A stretch of 9,612 bases of DNA from assembly GCA_001784535.1 (NCBI GenBank), contig MFRJ01000133.1, positions 9,457 through 19,068 of the forward strand. Direction: 5' to 3'. The number at the start of each line of letters is the position of its first letter. The stretch's first letter is position 1. This DNA comes from Candidatus Melainabacteria bacterium GWA2_34_9 (GTDB lineage: Bacteria > Cyanobacteriota > Vampirovibrionia > Gastranaerophilales > UBA9971). Shown here piece after piece: positions 1 through 6,648 of the stretch. A model generated the notes under the pieces. The model was not told where the DNA came from. It was given only the letters and a program-made list of their open reading frames with translations, and ran no database searches. Made by a program: the position numbers and the translations under genes.

Positions 1-1382
1 ACCTCGACCTTAGAAGACCTAAAGTCCTTAACAATATACTTTTAAGGCATAAAATCACTACAAACATCAGAAATTATATGAACTCTCACGATTTTGTAGA
101 AGTAGAAACCCCGATATTAATAAAAACTACACCGGAAGGCGCAAGAGATTACCTTGTTCCCAGCCGTGTTCAACCGAACAAATTCTATGCATTGCCTCAA
201 TCACCGCAAATCTTTAAACAATTATTAATGGTGGGCGGAATTGAAAGATATTACCAAATCGCAAAATGTTTCCGGGATGAAGATCTTAGAGCAGATAGAC
301 AGCCTGAATTCACTCAGGTCGATATAGAAATGTCTTTTGTTGATCAGGAAGATATTATTTCAGTCACAGAAGGTCTTGTTGTTGAGTCTTTTAAAGCTGC
401 AGGAATTGAAGTTCAAGCACCGTTCACAAGATTAACACATAAAGAAGCTATGGGAAATTATGGTTCAGACAAGCCTGACACCAGATTTGACCTTAAGCTT
501 TTTGACCTGAGCGATATTATGGAAAAAAGTTCTTTTGAAGCTTTTGCCGATCAGGTAAAACAAGGCGGTGCCGTAAGAGCTCTTCGTGTTGAAGGAATCG
601 CAGGATACAGCCGTAAAGATATGGATGATATAAGAAACCTCGCAGTTTCTTTTGGTGCAAAAGGTCTTGCGTGGATAACTTATGGTCTTGACGGAACAAT
701 CAAATCTCCAATATTAAAATTTATAAACGATGAAGAATCCGCTGCAATTCAAAAAAGAGCTAATGCAAATCCCGGAGATGTTGTTTTCCTCGTTGCTGAC
801 AATAATAAAATCGTTTTTGACGTTTTAGGAAGATTAAGACTGCACTTTGGCGAAAAATTAAACCTGATTGACGAATCAAAACATAATTTACTATGGGTTA
901 TGGACTTCCCGATGTTTGAAAAAGATGAGCAAGCAAATAGATTTGTCGCTGTTCACCATCCGTTTACTTCTCCAAATCCGGAAGATATTGATTCATTAGA
1001 ATCAGATCCCGGAAAATGCCGCGCTTTAGCCTACGACATAATATATAACGGAACTGAGTTAGGCGGCGGAAGTATAAGAATTCACAATTCAGAGCTTCAG
1101 AAAAAAGTTTTCGGACTGATGGGAATGTCAGATGAGGAAACTCAAGAAAAATTCGGATTTATGATAAATTCATTCAAATACGGAACACCTCCTCACGGCG
1201 GAATTGCCCTTGGATTAGACAGACTTGTAGCAATGCTTGCCAAGTCAAGTTCTATCAGAGAAGTGATTGCATTCCCCAAAAACAGTCAGGCAAAATGTTT
1301 AATGACAGATGCCCCTGCAAATGCTTCCGAAGAACAGCTTCAAGAACTTTACCTAAAGTTGGTTGAAGTTAAAAAGAAATAA
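1..1382 (+). CDS. aspS: Aspartyl-tRNA synthetase, 5'-truncated by the window edge
   Basis: This class II aminoacyl-tRNA synthetase charges tRNA-Asp with aspartate in the cytoplasm. The reading frame is open from base 3, before the first ATG at 78. The upstream codons read LDLRRPKVLNNILLRHKI, matching the family's conserved YLDLRRP segment at the start of the catalytic domain, so ATG 78 is internal. About 459 residues are visible; the missing part would be the N-terminal anticodon-binding domain of a roughly 590-residue bacterial AspRS. Visible parts are motif 1 (FVEVETPIL, near 93), motif 2 (FRDEDLRADRQPEF, near 270), the bacterial GAD insertion (about 490-880), GTELGGGSIRIHN (near 1050) and motif 3 (GGIALGLDRL, near 1197). 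Whether it also charges tRNA-Asn cannot be judged, because the usual determinants lie in the missing domain. The gene ends just before a strong hairpin and faces kdsB convergently. Confidence 0.97.
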   Translation, partial: LDLRRPKVLNNILLRHKITTNIRNYMNSHDFVEVETPILIKTTPEGARDYLVPSRVQPNKFYALPQSPQIFKQLLMVGGIERYYQIAKCFRDEDLRADRQPEFTQVDIEMSFVDQEDIISVTEGLVVESFKAAGIEVQAPFTRLTHKEAMGNYGSDKPDTRFDLKLFDLSDIMEKSSFEAFADQVKQGGAVRALRVEGIAGYSRKDMDDIRNLAVSFGAKGLAWITYGLDGTIKSPILKFINDEESAAIQKRANANPGDVVFLVADNNKIVFDVLGRLRLHFGEKLNLIDESKHNLLWVMDFPMFEKDEQANRFVAVHHPFTSPNPEDIDSLESDPGKCRALAYDIIYNGTELGGGSIRIHNSELQKKVFGLMGMSDEETQEKFGFMINSFKYGTPPHGGIALGLDRLVAMLAKSSSIREVIAFPKNSQAKCLMTDAPANASEEQLQELYLKLVEVKKK

Positions 1383-1386
1383 ATAT

Positions 1387-1416
1387 AAAAAGAGGACTTA
1401 ATTAAGTCCTCTTTTT
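1387..1416. terminator. Bidirectional rho-independent terminator between aspS and kdsB
   Basis: This is a perfect 30-nt palindrome with arms AAAAAGAGGACTTAA and TTAAGTCCTCTTTTT. The GAGGACTTAA stem is flanked by an A-run on one side and a T-run on the other, so either strand gives a hairpin followed by U's. It starts 4 nt after the aspS stop and ends 2 nt before the kdsB stop, so it most likely ends both convergent transcripts. The centre is fully palindromic, so the RNA loop must open a few of the central AU pairs. Confidence 0.9.
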
Positions 1417-1418
1417 AA

Positions 1419-2156
1419 TTAATATAATTTTGACTGTAAATAACGCTTAAATTCTTCCACATCTTCAGGTGTGTCAATTCCGATGGGTTTATAATCAACC
1501 ACAACTGTTTTTATTGACATTCCGCTTTGTAAAGCTCTTAACTGCTCAAGACATTCTGCTTTTTCAAGATTCGTTTGCTCAAGTTGTGTCATTTTAAGCA
1601 AAGATTCACGTCTGTAAGCATAAAGCCCTATATGCGCATAAAATTTTGTCTGTCTTGATTCTCTTTCGTAGGGAATAACCGCGCGCGAAAAATAAAGAGC
1701 TTTCCCTGAATTATCAGTTACAACTTTTACAATATTGTGATTTAAAATCTCATCTTTGTCTGTTATTTCTCTTATCAAAGTCGAAATATCTGCGTTATTG
1801 TCAGAAATTAATGCGTTTATAGCACCATCAATGCTTTCAGGCGTAATTAAAGGTTCATCCCCCTGAACATTAACAATAATTTCCATTTCTTGATTTTCTT
1901 TTGCAATTTCAGCAATTCTATCGCTGCCGCTTTGATGAGAAGAAGCGGTCATATTTACCTGACCGCCAAATTCCTTTACTGACTGATATATTCTTTCATC
2001 ATCTGTAGCGACTATTACTTCCTGCGCTAGTTTTGACTGACACGCTCTTTCATAAACCCATTGAATAATTGTTTTATCGTGGATTTTTATAAGAGGTTTT
2101 CCGGGTAATCTTGTTGATGCGTATCTTGCAGGAATAATTATCGCTACTTTAGCCAT
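1419..2156 (-). CDS. kdsB: 3-deoxy-manno-octulosonate cytidylyltransferase (CMP-KDO synthetase)
   Basis: This enzyme activates KDO with CTP to CMP-KDO, the donor for the inner core of lipopolysaccharide, in the cytoplasm. The protein has 245 residues, close to the usual 245-255. The nucleotide-binding signature IIPARYASTRLPGKPL is at residues 7-22, SGSDR at 76-80, NVQGDEP at 96-102, HIGLYAYR at 175-182, LEKAECLEQLRAL at 197-209 and GIDTPEDVE at 226-234. All are in family order and no key segment is missing. The ATG follows directly on the TAA stop of the upstream symporter gene (TAAATG). Only a weak purine-rich stretch (GGAAAGAAG) inside that gene's end could serve as ribosome-binding site, so translation is probably coupled to the upstream gene. 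The gene implies a Gram-negative envelope with KDO-containing LPS. It ends at the bidirectional hairpin shared with aspS. Confidence 0.97.
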   Translation of the reverse strand: MAKVAIIIPARYASTRLPGKPLIKIHDKTIIQWVYERACQSKLAQEVIVATDDERIYQSVKEFGGQVNMTASSHQSGSDRIAEIAKENQEMEIIVNVQGDEPLITPESIDGAINALISDNNADISTLIREITDKDEILNHNIVKVVTDNSGKALYFSRAVIPYERESRQTKFYAHIGLYAYRRESLLKMTQLEQTNLEKAECLEQLRALQSGMSIKTVVVDYKPIGIDTPEDVEEFKRYLQSKLY

Positions 2157-3503
2157 TTACACCACTTCTTTCCAGACTTCCTGATTTCCTAGCAAATCGT
2201 AATCAAGTTCACCTTCGCCGGAAGCTATTATTGAAGCAACTACAGTATCGCTTGTGACGTTTACTACTGTTCTGAACATATCAAGAATACGATCTATCGC
2301 AAATATTAAAACATAAATAGGTGCAACCTGCTCAATTGAAAGCCCTAAACTTCCTTGTACGATAAGTGCTAGTGTAATTAATCCCGCACTTGGAATTCCT
2401 GCTGAAGCGCTGGAAGCAATAATTGAAAGTACTCCGATAAGTATTATGCTTAAAAAGCTTAAATGAACATCATAAGCCTGCGCTATACAAACAACAGCCA
2501 ACGATTGGAACAAAGCTGTTCCGTCCATATTCATTGTTGCTCCTAACGGAAGAACAAAACTGCAAATTTTGCTTGAGATGCCTGCTCTTCTTTCACAACA
2601 TGCGATTGTTACAGGCAATGTAGCAGAGCTGCTTGCTGTTCCGAAAGCAACCATCATTGCCTCTGCTACTGCTGAATATAAAGCGGTAGTTTTTATTTTA
2701 CTGAATAGTTTTAGTATTAAAGGATATGTTACAAATAATTGTATTGCTAATCCTAACAATACAGCGACTACATACACCCAAAGTTCTTTAATTGTTTCAA
2801 ATCCGCCTTTTGCAACAGCATAAAAAGTCAACGAAAATATACCGGGCATTGCTACAACCATCAACCAATCTGTTACCTTCATTGTCGCAGCAAAAACAGA
2901 TTCAAAGAAAGAAACAACAGGTCTGTTTATATCGCCTATAAATGCAAATGCACAACCAAAAATAATTACGGCAATTATAACCTGAACTAATTTTGTTTCT
3001 GATTGATTATCAGCCTCAGGATTTGTCAAAGATGACCCTGGTAGCATATTTAAAATGAGATTTGAAACATTTGATTTATTATTCTCAACCGCTGCAACTT
3101 TTTCTTGAACTGCAGCTTGTTCTTGTTTATTAATTAGCGGCTGCAAACTTTCACCTGGTTTTATTATAAACGCCATCGAAAGACCTATAACAACAGCAGT
3201 AACTGTAACAAAGCTATAATATAAAACCATTTTTAAACCGATTTTACCAAGTTGTTTGCTGTCACCCATACTTGCAATTCCGACTATAATTGCACTGACA
3301 ACAAGAGGAATTACAACCATTTGAATAAGTCTTATAAATCCCTGACCTATAAGAAACATAAAATCATGGAACGCCGTTGGCTCTCCAGCTTGAAACGGAA
3401 AGAAAATACCAGCGACTACACCGCCTAATAAAGCAAGGAAAATGTGCCAGTTTCGTTTTATTCCAAGTCCTAACGCTACTAAAATTTGCCAATGTAGTTT
3501 CAT
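2157..3503 (-). CDS. Dicarboxylate/acidic amino acid:cation symporter (DAACS/SLC1 family)
   Basis: This is an inner-membrane secondary transporter of the GltP/GltPh family, 448 residues long, importing acidic amino acids or C4-dicarboxylates with Na+ or H+. It starts MKLHWQILVALGLG, a typical start for the family. Hydrophobic segments run through the whole protein. SSSATLP (291-297) is the HP1 serine-rich tip, NMDGT (325-329) is the unwound TM7 cation site, and SASAGIPSAG (365-374) is the HP2 gate. TM8 carries D404, D408, R411, T412, N415 and D419, in the spacing of GltPh D390/D394/R397/T398/N401/D405. R411 matches the arginine that binds the substrate side-chain carboxylate, so aspartate/glutamate or a dicarboxylate is favoured over neutral amino acids. 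A hydrophilic loop at about 120-172 is longer and more Gln/Asn/Glu-rich than the core. AAAGGA stands 8 nt before the ATG. kdsB follows with no spacing. The ion and exact substrate are not determined. Confidence 0.93.
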   Translation of the reverse strand: MKLHWQILVALGLGIKRNWHIFLALLGGVVAGIFFPFQAGEPTAFHDFMFLIGQGFIRLIQMVVIPLVVSAIIVGIASMGDSKQLGKIGLKMVLYYSFVTVTAVVIGLSMAFIIKPGESLQPLINKQEQAAVQEKVAAVENNKSNVSNLILNMLPGSSLTNPEADNQSETKLVQVIIAVIIFGCAFAFIGDINRPVVSFFESVFAATMKVTDWLMVVAMPGIFSLTFYAVAKGGFETIKELWVYVVAVLLGLAIQLFVTYPLILKLFSKIKTTALYSAVAEAMMVAFGTASSSATLPVTIACCERRAGISSKICSFVLPLGATMNMDGTALFQSLAVVCIAQAYDVHLSFLSIILIGVLSIIASSASAGIPSAGLITLALIVQGSLGLSIEQVAPIYVLIFAIDRILDMFRTVVNVTSDTVVASIIASGEGELDYDLLGNQEVWKEVV

Positions 3504-3614
3504 ATATTTATCCTTTCAATTTTTATTCATATTAATACAAATATTTTTCACAATATTCCGTATTTACAATTTTATAATTGACATAATCATTTTGGATCAT
3601 TCATTTTGAGTAAA

Positions 3615-3642
3615 ATTTTATAAAATTTATTGATATAAACAA
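3615..3642 (-). promoter_or_regulatory. Candidate promoter for the symporter-kdsB pair
   Basis: On the minus strand TTGTTT (3637-3642) is followed after 16 nt by TAAAAT (3615-3620). It would start a transcript about 100 nt before the symporter ATG and lies just past the hairpin that ends the preceding minus-strand gene, where a new promoter is expected. The match is modest and the region is very AT-rich, so chance matches are likely. Confidence 0.25.
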
Positions 3643-3649
3643 TTCAGAT

Positions 3650-3682
3650 TTAAAACGAGGCTGATTAACAGCCTCGTTTTAA
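3650..3682 (-). terminator. Rho-independent terminator after the acyl-CoA dehydrogenase-like gene
   Basis: The inverted repeat has 14-nt arms, TTAAAACGAGGCTG and CAGCCTCGTTTTAA, around a 5-nt loop. On the minus strand the GC-rich stem ends in a short T-run (GTTTTAAAT). It lies about 40 nt beyond the stop of the minus-strand gene ending at 3724 and upstream of the symporter gene, so it separates two transcription units. The repeat is near-symmetric, but no plus-strand gene needs it. Confidence 0.85.
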
Positions 3683-3723
3683 CAAAAATATTATATCATT
3701 ATTTTGATCTTAAACATTATAAT

Positions 3724-4794
3724 TTATTTTTTTGCTAACATATACTGATAAATTTTAGCCATTTGAGTTCTGTTGGTTCCGCCTTTTACTTGATTATCAA
3801 CAGCTCTCAAAACAACGTTCGCAAAATCTATGTTAGAAAGATAACCGATATTTCCTAATATATGCAATACATCAACTGAAGATTTTGCAGCTATATCAGA
3901 AGCTTTAACTTTTGCCATTGTAGCTAATTTAATATTTGCTTTATTTTCGTCAATTGAATTAGCACTAAAATATGTAAGCATTCTTGAAGCTTCAATTTCC
4001 GCGAACATATCAGCAAGAGTAAATTGCATATTCTGACTTGAAGAAATTGCTTGTCCATCGTCATTTCTGACTTCTTTTGCAACGCCTATACTGGTAATTA
4101 AAGCACTATGAGCAATTCCAACTGATGTTGCAGCCACAAGAGTTCTTGCTACTGTTTGAACATATTCAAATTCATCATTTATTACACCAATATGTGCATT
4201 GTCACCAACAGTTAAATCAATAACCGCGTGACTTAATGAAATTTTTGTTGAAGCAATATTCTTATTAACAATATCAATAGTTATTTGATCTTCCGGAATA
4301 ACAAATAATCTTATTAAACCTTCTTCATCTTGCGCAAAAACAAGATAATTTTCAGATAAAAGCTGTTCATTACTAATTTGCTTTGTACCTTTAATTGTCC
4401 ACTGTCCATTATTTCTAACTGCTTTTGTAGAAATATTACTTATTGAAGCTAAACCTGATTCGGAACATAAAATTCCTATTGTTTCTTTAGAACTTAAAAC
4501 AGTATTAGCATTATTATTTCCATAAGCTTTAACTATTTCTCTTAATATAACCTGATCAGCCAATACTGAAGCTACGCCCGAGTTTACTTTTGCAATTTCT
4601 TCCATTGCCACTGTTAATCCTAGATAATCGTCATAAACATGACTTTCTGAAGGAAGAAATCCATAAGTTTTTGCTAGCATTTTTTTTGCTATTTCTTTAG
4701 TATTTGTATCTTGAATTTCAGATATGTTTTGGTTTGCAAGCTTCATGCATTCAATGTGTTTGGAGCCTAGTTCAAATTGTCCAGCCATATTCAT
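3724..4794 (-). CDS. Divergent acyl-CoA dehydrogenase-like flavoprotein lacking the usual catalytic Glu
   Basis: The protein has 356 residues against roughly 380 for typical family members. The order of segments fits the acyl-CoA dehydrogenase fold: an N-terminal helical domain (to about 100; AMEEIAKVNSGVAS at 63-76), a middle beta domain (ILCSESGLASIS at 108-119; VRNNGQWTIKGTKQIS at 126-141; ENYLVFA at 148-154) and a C-terminal helical domain (EVRNDDGQAI at 241-250; QFTLADMFAEIEASRML at 257-273; LGNIGYL at 313-319; VKGGTNRTQ at 336-344). Where butyryl- and medium-chain enzymes have YEGT with the catalytic Glu, this protein has KGGT (G338). The alternative Glu site of isovaleryl/long-chain enzymes aligns to A216. 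A normal alpha,beta-dehydrogenation is therefore doubtful. No electron-transfer flavoprotein or beta-oxidation gene is nearby; thiC lies 97 nt upstream. The AAAAGGA Shine-Dalgarno stands only 3 nt before the first ATG but 9 nt before the ATG at 4788 (MAGQFEL), so the shorter start is equally likely. Substrate unknown. Confidence 0.8.
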   Translation of the reverse strand: MNMAGQFELGSKHIECMKLANQNISEIQDTNTKEIAKKMLAKTYGFLPSESHVYDDYLGLTVAMEEIAKVNSGVASVLADQVILREIVKAYGNNNANTVLSSKETIGILCSESGLASISNISTKAVRNNGQWTIKGTKQISNEQLLSENYLVFAQDEEGLIRLFVIPEDQITIDIVNKNIASTKISLSHAVIDLTVGDNAHIGVINDEFEYVQTVARTLVAATSVGIAHSALITSIGVAKEVRNDDGQAISSSQNMQFTLADMFAEIEASRMLTYFSANSIDENKANIKLATMAKVKASDIAAKSSVDVLHILGNIGYLSNIDFANVVLRAVDNQVKGGTNRTQMAKIYQYMLAKK

Positions 4795-4818
4795 TTATCC
4801 TTTTATGTTTATCAGTAA

Positions 4819-4824
4819 ATTATA
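4819..4824 (-). promoter_or_regulatory. Candidate -10 element before the acyl-CoA dehydrogenase-like gene
   Basis: A perfect TATAAT lies on the minus strand 24 nt before the first ATG. It would give a very short leader containing the AAAAGGA ribosome-binding site. No good -35 box is seen at 16-18 nt. I find no hairpin between the thiC stop and this gene, so read-through from thiC is also possible. Confidence 0.3.
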
Positions 4825-4891
4825 ACCTTATACTATTTAGTTAATTAAGATATCACAAACTTATTAAATAACCCAGATTTTTACCTTAATT

Positions 4892-6151
4892 TTACAAATA
4901 TTGTTTAACAAGCTTCATGCTGCAATATTCACCACACATTGTACATGGAGCGCCATCATCAATTTTTTCAAAAATATCTTTATCTATGGCATATTCAGCC
5001 TGCTTTGACCAATCGAGATTCATTCTTGCAATAGACATCTGACGATCACGTTCTATGGCACTTTTTCTTCCATTTGCAACATCAGCAGCGTGGGCTGCAA
5101 TTTTACAAGCAATTACTCCTTGTCTTACCTGCTCTAAATTTGGCAAGCCAAGATGTTCGCTCGGTGTAACATAACAAAGAAAATCAGCACCAGACATAGC
5201 TGCCATTGTTCCGCCTATAGCGGAAGTTATATGATCATATCCTGGGGCTATATCAGTTACTAGCGGTCCTAGAACATATAAAGGAGCTCCCTGTGTAAGT
5301 GTTTTTATTGTTTGAATCATACCTGCGACAAGATTAAGAGGTACATGTCCAGGACCTTCCACCATTGATTGAACGCCGGCTTTTCTTGCTCTATTCACAA
5401 GTTCAGCAAGGACAATGGTTTCCATAACCTGAGCCCTGTCGCCTGCATCGGAACCACAACCCGGCCTAAGCCCGTCACCCAATGAAAGCGTTACATCATA
5501 GGGTTTTACTATTTCAAGAAGTTCATCATAGTATTCATAAAGCGGGTTCTCTTTTTTGTGTCCTGAAATCCAGGCTGCATGCATTGATCCACCACGACTA
5601 ACTATTCCTGTAGTTCTTCCCTGTTCTTTTAGGGCATTAACAACAGCTTTTGTGACTCCGCAGTGAACAGTTATAAAGTCTACACCATCTCTGCATTGCT
5701 CTTCTATTACTGAAAATAAAGTATCTTTATCTAAATTAAGGATTGATTCTTTTTCTCTTATTGATTCAACTGATGCCTGATAAACAGGAACAGTACCAAT
5801 AGGAACTTTTGCTCTTGCTATAATTGCTTTTCTTGTTTTACTTATATTTTGACCGGTAGAAAGATCCATTATAGCATCAGCGCCGGTTTTTTCCGCCATA
5901 TCCAGTTTAATTAATTCTTCTTCAAGACAGCTTCTCTGGTTAGATGTTCCCAAATTAGCATTTATTTTTATTGAAAGACCTTCTCCTACAGCTGTCGGAA
6001 TAACATTTTCGTGGTTAATGTTTTTTAATATTACAATTTTTCCTTCCGCAACTTTATTAATAAGTTCTTCAGAAGAGATCTCTTCTTTTTTTAATATAGC
6101 CTGCATTTCAGGAGTCAATTCATTTCTTTTTGCTGATTCTATCTGGGTCAT
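4892..6151 (-). CDS. thiC: Phosphomethylpyrimidine synthase ThiC (short form), radical SAM
   Basis: ThiC rearranges aminoimidazole ribotide to hydroxymethylpyrimidine phosphate, the pyrimidine half of thiamin, with a 4Fe-4S cluster and S-adenosylmethionine. The 419-residue protein lacks the long N-terminal extension of proteobacterial and plant ThiC, as in many anaerobes. Signature segments are INANLGTS (63-70), MDLSTG (95-100), VSRGGS (184-189), LSLGDGLRPGC (222-232), MVEGPGHVPL (263-272), PLVTDIAPGYDHI (296-308) and YVTPSEHLGLP (327-337). The cluster cysteines are C403, C406 and C410 in CTMCGEYC, which is CX2CX3C; the textbook long-form motif is CX2CX4C. Close paralogues (BzaA/B/F) make 5-hydroxybenzimidazole for cobalamin instead; motifs alone do not exclude that, and no thi or cob gene is in view. 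I see no TPP riboswitch upstream. AAAGGA stands about 12 nt before the ATG, a rather long spacing. Confidence 0.92.
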   Translation of the reverse strand: MTQIESAKRNELTPEMQAILKKEEISSEELINKVAEGKIVILKNINHENVIPTAVGEGLSIKINANLGTSNQRSCLEEELIKLDMAEKTGADAIMDLSTGQNISKTRKAIIARAKVPIGTVPVYQASVESIREKESILNLDKDTLFSVIEEQCRDGVDFITVHCGVTKAVVNALKEQGRTTGIVSRGGSMHAAWISGHKKENPLYEYYDELLEIVKPYDVTLSLGDGLRPGCGSDAGDRAQVMETIVLAELVNRARKAGVQSMVEGPGHVPLNLVAGMIQTIKTLTQGAPLYVLGPLVTDIAPGYDHITSAIGGTMAAMSGADFLCYVTPSEHLGLPNLEQVRQGVIACKIAAHAADVANGRKSAIERDRQMSIARMNLDWSKQAEYAIDKDIFEKIDDGAPCTMCGEYCSMKLVKQYL

Positions 6152-6219
6152 TTTTATGATTTTCCTTTATTTATAATACTTTGCAATCAAAACAAAACCA
6201 TCATTGCGAGTTAAATAAT

Positions 6220-6250
6220 ACTATAAATAGAAAATTATTTCATTTGTAAA
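6220..6250 (-). promoter_or_regulatory. Candidate thiC promoter
   Basis: On the minus strand TTTACA (6245-6250) and TATAGT (6220-6225) each match the sigma-70 consensus at five of six positions, but they are separated by 19 nt, longer than the ideal 17. The leader to the thiC ATG would be about 60 nt. The region is so AT-rich that this is only a candidate. Confidence 0.3.
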
Positions 6251-6345
6251 TAAATCCAAAAGCATGCCCTTAAACAATAATTAATATAAAAATTTTGAAT
6301 TTAAAAGCAGATTTTAGCTGCTGAAGAACGTTATCCCCTAAATTA

Positions 6346-6374
6346 TTTGCAAAACACTTGTTATTATGTATAAT
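6346..6374 (+). promoter_or_regulatory. Candidate distal promoter for the glgP-like gene
   Basis: TTTGCA (6346-6351), then 17 nt, then a perfect TATAAT (6369-6374). The -35 matches TTGACA at four of six positions. A transcript starting here would have a leader of more than 260 nt before the glgP-like ATG. Confidence 0.3.
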
Positions 6375-6488
6375 CTTTATTAATAATAAATTCAATGTAA
6401 AGAAATTAATATTAAAAAAAGTTAATAATATATTTTTATAGACTATATTTATTTACTGCTCGCTATATAAGAAAAATTTACCGAAATT

Positions 6489-6497
6489 TGCTATAAT
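6489..6497 (+). promoter_or_regulatory. Candidate extended -10 promoter for the glgP-like gene
   Basis: TGCTATAAT is a perfect extended -10 element (TG, one base, TATAAT), which can work without a good -35 box; none is seen upstream. The expected start near 6504 would give a leader of about 145 nt. A second possible promoter downstream, TTGACA at 6543-6548, lacks a good -10 (TAATTT after 17 nt). Confidence 0.4.
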
Positions 6498-6648
6498 CAA
6501 ATTGAGGTAATAAATATTTAAAGCAACAATTACTTAATATAGTTGACATAAAAATTAAATTAACTTAATTTAAACTTTACGATGTGTTTAAATTTAACCT
6601 CTATATGGGGAATTGTTAAGATAATTTAATTAAAGGGTAAGAATAGCA

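Larger units (their letters stand above)
6152..6648. other. 497-nt divergent intergenic region between thiC and the glgP-like gene
   Basis: This very AT-rich stretch has no coding signal that I can find on either strand. It must hold promoters for both flanking genes, and candidates are listed separately. A small inverted repeat, AGCAG/CTGCT with a 7-nt loop, lies at 6305-6321 and could form a weak hairpin followed by T's on the minus strand. Another short GC element, CCTC-TATAT-GGGG, near 6598-6610 could form a 4-bp hairpin in the leader of the glgP-like gene. I looked for the TPP riboswitch signatures CTGAGA and ACCTGATC on the thiC side and found neither. Confidence 0.7.

Noticed and set aside
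78..80. ATG at 78 as the start of aspS
   Set aside because: Conserved AspRS sequence continues in frame upstream to the window edge, so this Met is internal.
2569..2823. 84-codon open frame on the plus strand
   Set aside because: It is antisense to the conserved HP1/TM7 part of the symporter; its composition mirrors that gene and it has no motif of its own.
3578..3583. Perfect TTGACA on the plus strand
   Set aside because: There is no -10 box at suitable distance, and no plus-strand gene lies downstream.
6152..6300. Possible TPP riboswitch upstream of thiC
   Set aside because: Neither the CTGAGA nor the ACCTGATC core appears on the minus strand, and the region is too AT-rich and unstructured to form the known fold.
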